Of a DNA stretch of 64,000 bases, positions 25,067-33,803 are shown in pieces. Within the stretch, counting starts at the first letter, position 1. The number at the start of each line of letters is the position of its first letter. The translations under genes and the position numbers were made by a program. Below the pieces are notes generated by a model that searched no databases, had not been told where the DNA came from, and saw nothing but the letters and a program-made list of their open reading frames with translations. Origin of the DNA: Acuticoccus sp. I52.16.1 (GTDB taxonomy: Bacteria > Pseudomonadota > Alphaproteobacteria > Rhizobiales > Amorphaceae); assembly GCF_022865125.1 (NCBI RefSeq), contig NZ_CP094828.1, forward strand, positions 1,364,001-1,428,000. Reading direction: 5' to 3'.

Positions 25067-26016
25067 ATGATGCCCAAGCTGCTCTCTGAGGATCTTCGCC
25101 TTCGCGTGGTTCGCGCCATCGACGATGGAATGTCCCGCCGGCAGGCCGCGGCGCGGTTCGAGGTCGCCCCGTCCACGGCGATCCGATGGTACGAGGCTTG
25201 GCAACGCACCGGCTCATGCCGCGCCAAGCGCCAGGGCGGCGACCGCTGGTCCCACGTCACCGAAGCCCACGCCGAGCGCATCCTCGCGATCCTGGACGGC
25301 ACCGGCGACATCACCCTGGTCGAGCTGAAGGCAAGGCTCGGTGAGAGCGGCGGCACGGTCTCCATCTCGGCGCTGTCGCGCTTCTTCCGTCGCCACGGGA
25401 TCACGCGCAAAAAAAGACCGGCCACGCGGCCGAGCAGGACCGCGCGGATGTCCTTGCCCGGCGGCACGCCTGGTTCGACGGGCAGGACGAGCTCGACGCC
25501 GAGCGCCTGATCTTCATCGACGAGACCTGGGCCAACACGAAGATGGCCCGCACCCACGGCCGCTGCGCCCGGGGGACAAGGCTGCGCATGCCGCTGCCGT
25601 TCGGCCATTGGAAGACGACCACGCTGGTCGCCGGGCTCTCGCTGTCCGGGATCGTCGCGCCTATGGTGCTCGACCGGGCGATCAACGGCGTATGGTTCGA
25701 GACCTACGTGGAGCAGGTTCTCGCACCATGCCTGTCGCCGGGCGACGTCGTCGTGATGGACAACCTCGGCAGTCACAAGGGTTGGCGCGTTCGCGACCTG
25801 ATCGAGAGCGCCGGGGCGAGGCTCGTGTTCCTCCCGCCCTACAGCCCCGACTTCAACCCGATCGAGATGGCCTTCGCCAAGATCAAGGCGCTCCTTCGAA
25901 AGGCGGCGGAGCGAACCGTCGATGACCTGTGGGACCGCATCGGCGCGGTCCTCGACCTCGTCACGCCAGACGAAGCCCGAGCCTACTTCCGAGCCGCCGG
26001 CTATGACCCGGACTGA
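25067..26016 (+). CDS. IS630-family transposase made by -1 frameshift
   Basis: The first frame (from ATG 25067; ATG 25070 and 25043 are also in frame) encodes the helix-turn-helix part, MPKLLSEDLRLRVVRAIDDG through FFRRHGITRKK. It would end at 25510. The second frame, open from before the A7 tract at 25409-25415, continues as KTGHAAEQDRADVLARRH and carries the DDE catalytic set: FIDETW, VVMDNLGSHK and the PPYSPDFNPIEM motif. The sequence at the tract, CGC AAA AAA AGA, allows a one-base backward slip. Frameshift production is well known for this IS group, so this is a functional design rather than a pseudogene. Confidence 0.85.
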
Positions 26017-26029
26017 GCGCGAAGTGCTC
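26015..26029. repeat. Right terminal inverted repeat of the IS630-type element
   Basis: Inverted copy of 24977-24991. It overlaps the two last bases of the transposase stop codon. Confidence 0.85.
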
Positions 26030-26168
26030 TAGCCAGCCGACGGACGCCGGCTCGCGACGCCGACGAAGGCGAGCGGAGAGGCTACGATACGAAACATGAC
26101 TTCGAGAGTTGCCGACTGACGTGCGGCGAACGTGTCTGGCGCGGCCTATCGCCCCTTACCGGGTGCGA

Positions 26169-26245
<77 letters not shown>

Positions 26246-26370
26246 CCATTGTCGGCGAGCGCTGCGTTCGCAGCCGCATCGCGTCGACGCCCCTCATCTA
26301 GCAAGCCACGGCGCCGAGTGAAAGGGGGGGCGACACCCAATCGTCACAAAAAATGGGCGCAACATAGCTC

Positions 26371-27798
26371 CTATGCCGAATTGCTGGGCATCGGTGCCCC
26401 TCCGCCCGGCAACGCCATCCGCGACGACGCGGTCTCGGCCGGCCGGGGAAGCCCCACGGCGTCGAGGGCGGCCCCCTGGCGCGCGGCGACATCGTCGATC
26501 GTGAACGTCTCCAGCTGCTGCTGGAAGATCTGGAAGAAGTTCAGCTCGGCCTGCAGGTGCAGGAGCACCGCGCCGAGGCCGACCGCCGCACGGTCCATGA
26601 ACACGAATTCGCGCGGGACCGTCACCGGCCCCTTCTCCTTGAGCGCCTGGTGCACCTTGAAGGCTTCGCGCCGGCCGTATTCGCCGGGCTTGGTGCCGTC
26701 GGCGAGGGTCCGCACACGATCGTCCAGGATGGGGCCGTAGATGAAGCGGGCCCAGATGTTGAGGATGTCGATCAGCTCGCGATGCAGCCCCTTGAAGCCC
26801 CATGTCTCGTAGGCGTGGACGACGCGCGCCTCGTCCCCCGAGCGCAGACCTTCGTAGAGGTCGACCACACCGCCGACGAAACTGACGGGGAAGATCCGGA
26901 TGCAGCCATAGTCGAGAAGGTTGATGCCGGCCGGTGCCCCATCCTCCTCGAACACCGCGTAGTTGCCGAGGTGTGGATCGCCGTGGATGACGCCGATGCG
27001 CGCGAACGGCGCCCAATAGGCCCGGAAAAGCGCGCGGGCGATGGTGTTGCGGTCCTCGAGGGAAGCCTCGCGGTAGGTCAGGAGGCGCTTGCCCTCCATC
27101 CAGCTCATCGTCAGCAGGCGGCGGGTGGAGAGGTCGTCGTGCACCGTCGGCACGCGGATGGTGTCGTCGCCGGCGAAGGTGGCGCCGTAGAGCTTCGCCG
27201 CCCGCGCCTCGCGCGTGTAGTTCAGCTCCTCGCGCAGGCGGTCGGCGATCTCCTCCGCGATCTCGGAGGTGTCGATGCCGGGACGCATGCGGCGATGCAG
27301 GCCGAAGATGAACCCGAGCTGCCGCAGGTCCGCCTCGATGGCCGAATCCATGTTGGGATATTGCAGCTTCGCCGCGACCTCCTCGCCGGCATGGGTGGCG
27401 GCGCGGTGCACCTGGCCGAGCGAGGCGGCAGCGGCAGGCGTCTTGTCGAACCGGGCGAAACGCCGGAGCCAGTCGGGGCCCAGCTCGGCGGCCATGCGGC
27501 GCTTGACGAAGGGGTAGCCCATCGGCGGCGCGTCGGACTGGAGCGATTGCAGTTCGGCGGCATATTCGGGCGGCAGCGCGTCGGGGATGGTGGAGAGGAG
27601 CTGGGCCACCTTCATCAGCGGGCCCTTGAGGTTGCCCAGCGCCTTGGCGAGTTCCTGGGCGGTCTTGTCGTTGTCCAGCTCGGTGCCGAAGACGCGGGCG
27701 GCCATCATCTTCGCCGCCACGCCGGACATGTTGCCGCCGACGCGCGCGTAGCGGCCGGCGCGGCCGGCGAAGGTGTTCCGCTCGCGATCGCTCGCCAT
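26371..27798 (-). CDS. ABC1/AarF/UbiB-family atypical kinase
   Basis: 475 residues. The family's ordered elements are present: the N-terminal KxGQ-type motif in the form GPLMKVAQLLSTIPDALPPEYAAEL (near residue 60), the alanine-rich nucleotide loop AAAASLGQVHRA, the ion-pair lysine in VAAKLQYP, the catalytic HGDPHLGN and the metal-binding LLDYG. Proteins of this family are tied to ubiquinone synthesis and lipid homeostasis, with ATPase activity. The KVAQ spelling departs from KxGQ. It stands alone between the tRNA and the YcjF/YcjX pair. Confidence 0.88.
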   Translation of the reverse strand: MASDRERNTFAGRAGRYARVGGNMSGVAAKMMAARVFGTELDNDKTAQELAKALGNLKGPLMKVAQLLSTIPDALPPEYAAELQSLQSDAPPMGYPFVKRRMAAELGPDWLRRFARFDKTPAAAASLGQVHRAATHAGEEVAAKLQYPNMDSAIEADLRQLGFIFGLHRRMRPGIDTSEIAEEIADRLREELNYTREARAAKLYGATFAGDDTIRVPTVHDDLSTRRLLTMSWMEGKRLLTYREASLEDRNTIARALFRAYWAPFARIGVIHGDPHLGNYAVFEEDGAPAGINLLDYGCIRIFPVSFVGGVVDLYEGLRSGDEARVVHAYETWGFKGLHRELIDILNIWARFIYGPILDDRVRTLADGTKPGEYGRREAFKVHQALKEKGPVTVPREFVFMDRAAVGLGAVLLHLQAELNFFQIFQQQLETFTIDDVAARQGAALDAVGLPRPAETASSRMALPGGGAPMPSNSA

Positions 27799-27918
27799 GG
27801 ACGTCTCCCGTTGCTCCTGCGCGGAGCATATAGGGACGCGCGACCGGCGCGACCCGCGCGATGCGACGATCGGCCGGCACCCGCCGCGGGCGGCCGGCCG
27901 CCGTCCTCGATGAGGCCG

Positions 27919-29049
27919 CTACTTGTCGTCCTTGGGGGCGATCTTGGCGATCTCGCTCATGACGTCGTTGATGCGCGGCCGGCGGGTGCCGTGGAACGGC
28001 AGCGGGCGCAGCACGTCGAGTGCGGCCAACCCCAGTCGCGCCGTCATCAGCCCGTTGACGATACCCTCGCCGAGGCGGGCGGACAGCTTGGCGGCGATCC
28101 CCTTGCCGATCACCTCGCCGATGAGCGAATCGGTCGCCGCCATTCCGCCGGTGACGGCGAGGTGGGCGATGGCGTGGCGCAGGACGCGCAGGAAGCCCAG
28201 CGTGCCGGGACGGCCGCCGTAGATCGTCGCGATCTGTCGCACCAGCGACAACGCCGCGAACACCACGTAGGCGATGTCGACGAGGGCGCGGGGCGAGAGC
28301 GCGGTGACGGCCGCCACCCGCCGGGCAGACGAGACGATGTGCGTCACCGCCTGGCGATCGAGCGGCGAGAGCACCTCGCGTTCGCCCAGCGCGATGAGGT
28401 CGCGACCGTCGATCACCTCGCGCATGTGGCTCTTGAGGGCCTTGCGGCCGCGCGCGGTGGCGGGACGGTCGTCGTAAAGGGCGATGAGATCGGCCAGCAC
28501 GTCGCGCGCGTCGGCGGGATCGTCGGTGAGGACGGCGTCGTCGGCGCGGCGGCGCAGGTCCTCGATCTGCTTGAGGTGACGGATCGCCAGCCACTCGCGC
28601 AGCACCATGCCGACGAGGCCGGCGATGACGAGCGCGGTGAGCACCGCCGCCAGCCAGCCCAGCGCCGGCACGCGGGCGAGCAGATCCTCGACGAAGGCGT
28701 AGAGCGAAAGGGAGAGCGCCAGCGCCGCGAGGCCGGAGATGCCGACGGTGAAGACCTTCAGCCAGCTCCAGCGGCGCTTCTTCTTCAGCGGCGCGGGGGT
28801 GACGACGGCCTCGCCGCGCGCGTCACCGCGTCCGTCCGCATCGGCGACGGGGTCCGCCTCGCGCCGCCGGCGACCGCCGCGGCGGCCACGCGGGGCGGCG
28901 CCGGTCCCGGGCTCGGCCTCGGGCTCGGGCGCTGCCTCGAGCCGCTCGGCGCCGAGCGGCTCGTCCGCGACCGGGTCGGGCTCGAAGATGTCCTCCTCGT
29001 CGAACTCCACCTCGTCGATGTCGAATACGATGGGGCGGCGCCTGGTCAT
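27919..29049 (-). CDS. YcjF/TIGR01620-like membrane protein
   Basis: 376 residues: an acidic and then Arg/Gly-rich cytoplasmic N-terminus of about 95 residues, two hydrophobic segments (about 95-150) and a C-terminal DUF697-type domain with glycine-rich GGRPGTLGFLRVLRHAIAHLAVTGG. YcjF-like proteins always travel with YcjX ATPases, as here, where its ATG overlaps the YcjX stop by four bases. Function is not established; the pair is stress- or envelope-related in enterobacteria. Confidence 0.85.
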   Translation of the reverse strand: MTRRRPIVFDIDEVEFDEEDIFEPDPVADEPLGAERLEAAPEPEAEPGTGAAPRGRRGGRRRREADPVADADGRGDARGEAVVTPAPLKKKRRWSWLKVFTVGISGLAALALSLSLYAFVEDLLARVPALGWLAAVLTALVIAGLVGMVLREWLAIRHLKQIEDLRRRADDAVLTDDPADARDVLADLIALYDDRPATARGRKALKSHMREVIDGRDLIALGEREVLSPLDRQAVTHIVSSARRVAAVTALSPRALVDIAYVVFAALSLVRQIATIYGGRPGTLGFLRVLRHAIAHLAVTGGMAATDSLIGEVIGKGIAAKLSARLGEGIVNGLMTARLGLAALDVLRPLPFHGTRRPRINDVMSEIAKIAPKDDK

Positions 29050-30491
29050 TGGAGGCGGTCTCCGATGAGGTACTGAAGGACCCGGTCCAGCCGAATATGG
29101 GGCAGCGAGAGCGTCGTGTCGCCCGACGTCTCGATCTTGCCCGGGCGGAAGCGGAGCGTCGTCACGCCGTACTCGTCCCGCGGGGTCTCGAACACCTCGC
29201 GCGGATCGTCGGGGAGGTCGCCGGGGAAGAGGCCCACCTCGCGCCGGCCGTCGAACACCCGCTCGCCGATCCGCTCGCCCTCCATCGGGGTTCCGGCGAT
29301 GGCGAGGAAGGTCTCGCCCGCCCGGGTGACGCTGGCTTCGCGGGTGGCGCGCACGGCGGCCATCGCGGCGACGTCCACCTCGGCGCCGGAGAACTCGGCC
29401 GCCTCCACCGCTTCGGCGACGAGGTGCTTGAGGATGCGCTCCAGGCGGTCATGGTCGGCGTGGTGGATGTGGTCGGCCTTGGTGGCGACGAACAGGATCT
29501 TCTGGATTCGCCGGTCCACCAGGGCACCGAGGAACGAGAGCCGGCCGGTACGGAAGCAGGCGAGCACGCCCCGCAACGCCCGTCGCAGCTCGTCGAGCGC
29601 CTGCGGGCCGCCGTTGAGCGCGGCCAGCACGTCGACCAGGACGATCTGCCGATCGAGCCGGGCGAAGTGGTCTTTGAAGAAGGGGCGCACGACGTGCGTC
29701 TTATAGCTCTCGTAGCGCCGCTCCATCATCGCCGCCAGCGAGCCCGCCGGCGGCTCGCCGTCGCTCACCGGCAGCGGCGCGAAGGTGAGCGCGGGGGAGC
29801 CTTCCATGTCGCCCGGCATCAGAAAGCGGCCCGGCGGCAGGGAGGCGAGCGCGTCGGGATCGGCCCGCGCGTCCCTCAGATAGCGGGTGAACGCCTCGGC
29901 GAGGTGCTGCGCGGTCGCCTCGCTGGCGGGGGCGGCAGGGTCGATCCCCTGGAGGGCGGCGGTGAACGGCGCGGCGTCGGCGGGGCGGCGGGCGGCCTCG
30001 TCCATCGCCTCGCGGCACCACTGCGCATAGTCGAGGTTCATCAGCGGCAGGTCGAGCAGCCACTCGCCCGGGTAATCCACCAGGTCGAGGTGCAACCGGC
30101 CGGCCCCGAAGCGACGGTTGAAGAGCCGGGCGCTCTCGTATTCGATGGTGACGCGAAGCTGCGCGATCTTGCGCGTGGAGGAGGGCCAGATACGCTCGTC
30201 CACCAGCGCCCGGACGTGATCCTCGTAGGGGAAGCGCGGCACCTCGTCGTCCGGCTGCGGGGCGAGACCCGCACTCGACAGGCGCCCTTCGGCGTAGGGC
30301 GCGAACAACGGCAGCCGCCCGCCGTGCACCAGATTGTGCACCAGCGCGGCGAGGAATACGGTCTTGCCGGAGCGCGACAGACCTGTCACGCCCAGACGCA
30401 AGGTCGGCGAGAAGGCCTCGCCCAGACGCTCGGTGACGGCCTCCGCGGCCGTCCACGCCTCACCACCGATCCGCCGCCACCGCTCGTGCAC
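29046..30491 (-). CDS. ycjX: YcjX-like P-loop ATPase/GTPase
   Basis: 481 residues from a GTG at 30491 with GAGGGGA upstream. The Walker A motif is GLSRSGKT near residue 40, the Walker B-like region is LHLDLVDYPGEWLLDLP and ATKADHIHHAD gives the base-recognition segment. It is a cytoplasmic dynamin-like or stress-related nucleotide hydrolase partnered with the YcjF-like membrane protein that follows in the same operon. Confidence 0.9.
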   Translation of the reverse strand: MHERWRRIGGEAWTAAEAVTERLGEAFSPTLRLGVTGLSRSGKTVFLAALVHNLVHGGRLPLFAPYAEGRLSSAGLAPQPDDEVPRFPYEDHVRALVDERIWPSSTRKIAQLRVTIEYESARLFNRRFGAGRLHLDLVDYPGEWLLDLPLMNLDYAQWCREAMDEAARRPADAAPFTAALQGIDPAAPASEATAQHLAEAFTRYLRDARADPDALASLPPGRFLMPGDMEGSPALTFAPLPVSDGEPPAGSLAAMMERRYESYKTHVVRPFFKDHFARLDRQIVLVDVLAALNGGPQALDELRRALRGVLACFRTGRLSFLGALVDRRIQKILFVATKADHIHHADHDRLERILKHLVAEAVEAAEFSGAEVDVAAMAAVRATREASVTRAGETFLAIAGTPMEGERIGERVFDGRREVGLFPGDLPDDPREVFETPRDEYGVTTLRFRPGKIETSGDTTLSLPHIRLDRVLQYLIGDRLQ

Positions 30492-30592
30492 GTCGTCCCC
30501 TCGCTCGTCCTGGCTCCATTAGATGGCAGCGCCCACCGTGAACACCCGTCCGCCGCCGTCGATCACCAAAAACCGGCGAATGGCAACAAATC

Positions 30593-30610
30593 TGAATGCA
30601 CAAGCGTTCA
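30593..30610. promoter_or_regulatory. Imperfect palindrome between ycjX and the lipid kinase
   Basis: TGAATG-N6-CGTTCA, a dyad with one mismatched pair, 27 bases before the lipid kinase start in a locally AT-richer 145-base divergent region. It is a candidate operator only. Confidence 0.3.
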
Positions 30611-30636
30611 TGCTCTAGTTCGAACGCGAGACCCCG

Positions 30637-31527
30637 ATGCCGTCGGCTGCCCTGATCTTCAACGCCTCCTCCGGGCGCCACCTCAATTCCGCGAACGCGC
30701 TGGCGTCCACCGTCGCCGCGCTGGAACAGGCTGGCCTGACCGTCAACCCCATGCGCGGCGACTTCGGCGCGCAGCTCAAAGCCAGCCAGAAGTCCGAGGA
30801 CGACATCATCGTCGTCAGCGGCGGCGACGGCACCATCCGCGCCGTGATCGAGGCGCATCGCGGCGGGGGGCGGCCCATCGGCATCCTCCCGGCTGGGACG
30901 ATGAACCTCCTCGCCTACGACTTCGACATTCCCGAGGACCTCGACGCCGCCGCCGAGGTGATCGCCGCGGGCACCAAGCGTGACGTCGACTACGGGTGCG
31001 TCGGCGGGCGGGTCTTCCTGCACACGCTGTTCACCGGGCTCCCGGTGCGCATCGGCGTCCACCGCGAGGCGCGGCGCGGTCACATGCGCCTGGTCGACAG
31101 GATCTGGCTCTTCGCGCACGCGCTGACGACGCTGCCGCGGGACCCCAAGATGCTGCTGACCGCGTCCACGCCGACCGGCGAGAAAAAGCTCGACTCGCAG
31201 TCCTTCGCCGTGCTGATCGGCACCATCGGCGAGCGGATGCTGCCCCGTCCGCGACGCGATACGGTGGCCGGCGGCCAGATGACCGTGTTCGCGATCCATC
31301 CGCACAGCGGGGCGGACGTGGCGCGGATGCTGCTGCGCGGCGCCTTCGGCCAGCTCGCCAGCGACGAGCACGTCGACAAGCTGGTCGCGACCGGGGCCAC
31401 CATCGCCGGGCCGCGGCGGCGCATGCACGCCATGCTCGACGGCGAGAGCACCCTCATCGCCTCCCCCTGCACGGTCGAGATCGTGCGCGGAGAGATCCAA
31501 GTGTTCGCCCCTCAGGAGGTGCCGTGA
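30637..31527 (+). CDS. Diacylglycerol/lipid kinase catalytic-domain protein
   Basis: 296 residues. The DAGK/sphingosine-kinase/YegS catalytic domain is recognised from LIFNASSGR at the start, the nucleotide motif VSGGDGTIRAVI near residue 60, and GILPAGTMNLLAYDF. The C-terminal beta-sandwich follows. Such enzymes phosphorylate lipids at the inner membrane surface. Its stop overlaps the start of the metallophosphoesterase (GTGA), making a kinase-phosphatase pair that may act on the same lipid or nucleotide; that link is inference. Confidence 0.87.
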   Translation: MPSAALIFNASSGRHLNSANALASTVAALEQAGLTVNPMRGDFGAQLKASQKSEDDIIVVSGGDGTIRAVIEAHRGGGRPIGILPAGTMNLLAYDFDIPEDLDAAAEVIAAGTKRDVDYGCVGGRVFLHTLFTGLPVRIGVHREARRGHMRLVDRIWLFAHALTTLPRDPKMLLTASTPTGEKKLDSQSFAVLIGTIGERMLPRPRRDTVAGGQMTVFAIHPHSGADVARMLLRGAFGQLASDEHVDKLVATGATIAGPRRRMHAMLDGESTLIASPCTVEIVRGEIQVFAPQEVP

Positions 31528-32378
31528 CCAGACTAGCCCAGGTCTCCGACCTGCACTTCGGTTCGGAAGACCCGGCGACGACCGAGACGCTGATCCACGA
31601 GCTGAACCGCGCCCGGCTCGACCTCGTCATTCTCTCCGGCGACCTCACCCTCGCCGCCCGCAACGACGAATTCGAGCGCGCGAGAGATTTCATCGACCGC
31701 CTCGAGGCGCCGACCCTCTCGGTTCCCGGCAATCACGACATCACCCCCTGGAACATCCCCGAGCGGATGTTCCAGCCCTACAAGCGGTGGCGCCGCCATG
31801 TCGGCGAGGATCTGGAACCGACGTGGTTCTCCGACGACGTGGCGGTCGTCGGGCTCAACACCGCGCGGCGCATGCGCTTCAAACTGGACTGGTCGCGCGG
31901 CAGCCTGTCGCGCGCGCAGATCCGCGGGCTCGGCGCGCGCTTCGAAGGCGCGGCGCGTCACGCGTTCCGCATCATCGTCGCGCACCACCCCTTCCTCGAG
32001 GAGGAGGACGGCGAGTTCGCCACCAAGCCGAAGGCGATCGTGCAGCGGGCGCAGCGGGCGCTGGCCGCGTTCGTGGACGAGCGCGTCGACCTCGTCACCG
32101 CCGGCCACCTGCACCGCACCTACGCCGCCGCGTTCCAGACCCCGCCGGCCACCGCCGCCGTGGTCACCGAGGTGGGCGAGCCGCAGCACCGGGTGACGGT
32201 GATCCAGGCCGGCACCGCGCTCTCCTCGCGCACTCGCGGCGAGGCGAACGCCTTCAACCTGATCGAGATCGAGGCGGGCCGGATGGAGGTCCACCCGGTC
32301 TCGTGGACGGGGGTGAAGTGGGAGCGGGCGGCGGACCCGCTCGTGCGGATCGACCACCCCTCCGCCACCACGCCCTGA
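31524..32378 (+). CDS. Calcineurin-like metallophosphoesterase
   Basis: 284 residues from the GTG at 31524 with a perfect AGGAGG five bases upstream. Dimetal ligands are in order: QVSDLHFG (D, H), LSGDLT (D), VPGNHD (N, H), VAHHPF (H) and AGHLHRTY (H, H). The group resembles CpdA-type 3',5'-cAMP phosphodiesterases and related phosphohydrolases. It is translationally coupled to the upstream lipid kinase. Confidence 0.9.
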   Translation: MTRLAQVSDLHFGSEDPATTETLIHELNRARLDLVILSGDLTLAARNDEFERARDFIDRLEAPTLSVPGNHDITPWNIPERMFQPYKRWRRHVGEDLEPTWFSDDVAVVGLNTARRMRFKLDWSRGSLSRAQIRGLGARFEGAARHAFRIIVAHHPFLEEEDGEFATKPKAIVQRAQRALAAFVDERVDLVTAGHLHRTYAAAFQTPPATAAVVTEVGEPQHRVTVIQAGTALSSRTRGEANAFNLIEIEAGRMEVHPVSWTGVKWERAADPLVRIDHPSATTP

Positions 32379-32460
32379 CGCCGGGCCTCCTCCGCGCCAC
32401 GAGCGCTGCGCCGCCGTCCGCCGGCTCACCGCCCGCCGACCCGAACCGCGGGAGAAGGCT

Positions 32461-33243
32461 TCAGAGGCTGGCGGTGATGCCGCCGTCGACGAAGAGGGTA
32501 TGACCGTTGACGAAGCTCGCCGCGTCCGACGAGAGGAAGACGCAGGCGCCGACCAGCTCGGGCAGGTTCCCCCAACGGCCCTGCGGCGTGCGCCCGGCGA
32601 GCCACTTTGAGAACGTCTCGTCCGCCACCAGCGCGGCGTTGAGCGGGGTGTCGAAGTAACCCGGCGCGATGGCGTTGACGTTCAGGCCGTGCCGCGCCCA
32701 GTCGGTCGCCATGCCCTTGGTGAGGTTGGCGACCGCGCCCTTGGAGGCGGTGTAGGGCGCGATGCCCGGCCGCGCCAGCGCGGTCTGCACCGAGGCGATG
32801 TTGATGATCTTGCCCGCCCCGCGGCCGATCATGTGCCGCGCCACCGCCTGGCCGACGTTGAAGACGCTGGTGACGTTCGTTTTCATCAGCCGCTCGAACG
32901 CCTCCGCCGGGAACTCCTCCAGCGGGGCGCGGTGCTGCATGCCGGCATTGTTGACGAGGATGTCGATCGCGGCGCCCTCCGCCTCCGCCGCGTCGACGGC
33001 GGCGCGCACCGCGGCGTGGTCCGTCGCGTCAAAGGGGAGCGTGCGCACGTCGGCGCCGGTGGACCGCAGCCGCTCGGCGGCGGCCTCCAACTTTGCGGTG
33101 TCGCGGCCGTTGAGGATGACCGCGGCGCCGGCGGCGGCGAGCCCCTCGGCCAGCGCGGCGCCGATACCCTGGCTGGAGCCCGTCACCAGCGCCGTGCGGC
33201 CCTGGAGCGAGAAGGCGGACAATCCGTTCGGCAGATCAGTCAT
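32461..33243 (-). CDS. Short-chain dehydrogenase/reductase, gluconate 5-dehydrogenase-like
   Basis: 260 residues. The cofactor motif TGSSQGIG (residues 22-29), NNAG, the catalytic Ser in NIASVQTA and YTASK are present, and the C-terminus has FVNGHTLFVDGG. A basic residue pattern after beta-2 (NGRD) suggests NADP(H). Best resemblance is to IdnO-type 5-keto-gluconate reductases, but SDR substrates cannot be read from motifs. GGGGAAACG precedes the ATG. Confidence 0.85.
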   Translation of the reverse strand: MTDLPNGLSAFSLQGRTALVTGSSQGIGAALAEGLAAAGAAVILNGRDTAKLEAAAERLRSTGADVRTLPFDATDHAAVRAAVDAAEAEGAAIDILVNNAGMQHRAPLEEFPAEAFERLMKTNVTSVFNVGQAVARHMIGRGAGKIINIASVQTALARPGIAPYTASKGAVANLTKGMATDWARHGLNVNAIAPGYFDTPLNAALVADETFSKWLAGRTPQGRWGNLPELVGACVFLSSDAASFVNGHTLFVDGGITASL

Positions 33244-33275
33244 CGTTTCCCCGTGCGTGACCTCCGGGTGAGACG

Positions 33276-33656
33276 TCAACCGTCGTCCCAGAGCGTTCCG
33301 TTGGCCTGTAGTCCTGCACGCTGGGGGCCGACGACGCAAAAGCGATGGCCGGTCGGCGCCTCCATGACGGTCCAGCGTGGCCGCGCGTCCACGGTCCGCG
33401 CGCCGAGCCGCTCCATGCGGGCGACCTCGGCGGCGATATCGTCGGTCTCGATGTCGAGATGGACCCGGCTCTCGTGCGCGACCGCCTGGAGCAGCACCCG
33501 CGGCTCGTTGCCGGCGCCCTGCATAACGGCATACTTGCCGTCGGGGTCGACGGCACCGGGCTGCCCCAGCGCGGCGGACCAGAAGGCAAGCGCGTCGCCA
33601 AGGTCCTCGGTCCTGCAATCCACCACGACCACTCCCAGTCGGCTCCGATGGGCCAT
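33276..33656 (-). CDS. Glyoxalase/VOC-superfamily protein
   Basis: 126 residues from the ATG at 33656; GGGAA lies upstream. The beta-alpha-beta-beta-beta repeat of the VOC fold is visible with VVVDCRTEDLGDALAFWSAALG at the start and RVHLDIETDDIAAEVARMERLGA in the middle. One metal ligand (H in VHLDIE) is evident. Function unknown; many such small proteins are lyases or resistance factors. It lies 32 bases upstream of the SDR gene on the same strand. Confidence 0.8.
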   Translation of the reverse strand: MAHRSRLGVVVVDCRTEDLGDALAFWSAALGQPGAVDPDGKYAVMQGAGNEPRVLLQAVAHESRVHLDIETDDIAAEVARMERLGARTVDARPRWTVMEAPTGHRFCVVGPQRAGLQANGTLWDDG

Positions 33657-33803
33657 CACGCGCTTCCCTCTCTCCCTCTGCGGCCGCCACAATAGAGAAC
33701 ATTATCGGAACATCAAGCACCATGGCCCTCTCCCGTCGTGGAGCGGGCTTTGGCGCGCCGCGCACCGGCGACGCTTCGACGAGGAGCGTACCCTCGCCGC
33801 GCC

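Larger units (their letters stand above)
24977..26029 (+). mobile_element. IS630-family insertion sequence, about 1.05 kb, apparently intact
   Basis: Flanked by TA on both sides (24975-24976 and 26030-26031), the target duplication typical of IS630/Tc1-mariner elements. The 15-base ends GAGCGGTTCGCGCTC (24977-24991) and, inverted, GAGCACTTCGCGCTC (26015-26029) match at 13 positions. Inside is a transposase split over two frames at an A7 tract. Removing the element and one TA rejoins the GntR stop codon with the downstream sequence. Confidence 0.92.

Noticed and set aside
25043-26016. Transposase as a pseudogene
   Set aside because: The break coincides with an A7 tract in a family that uses frameshifting, both ends and all catalytic motifs are intact, and TA duplications are perfect.
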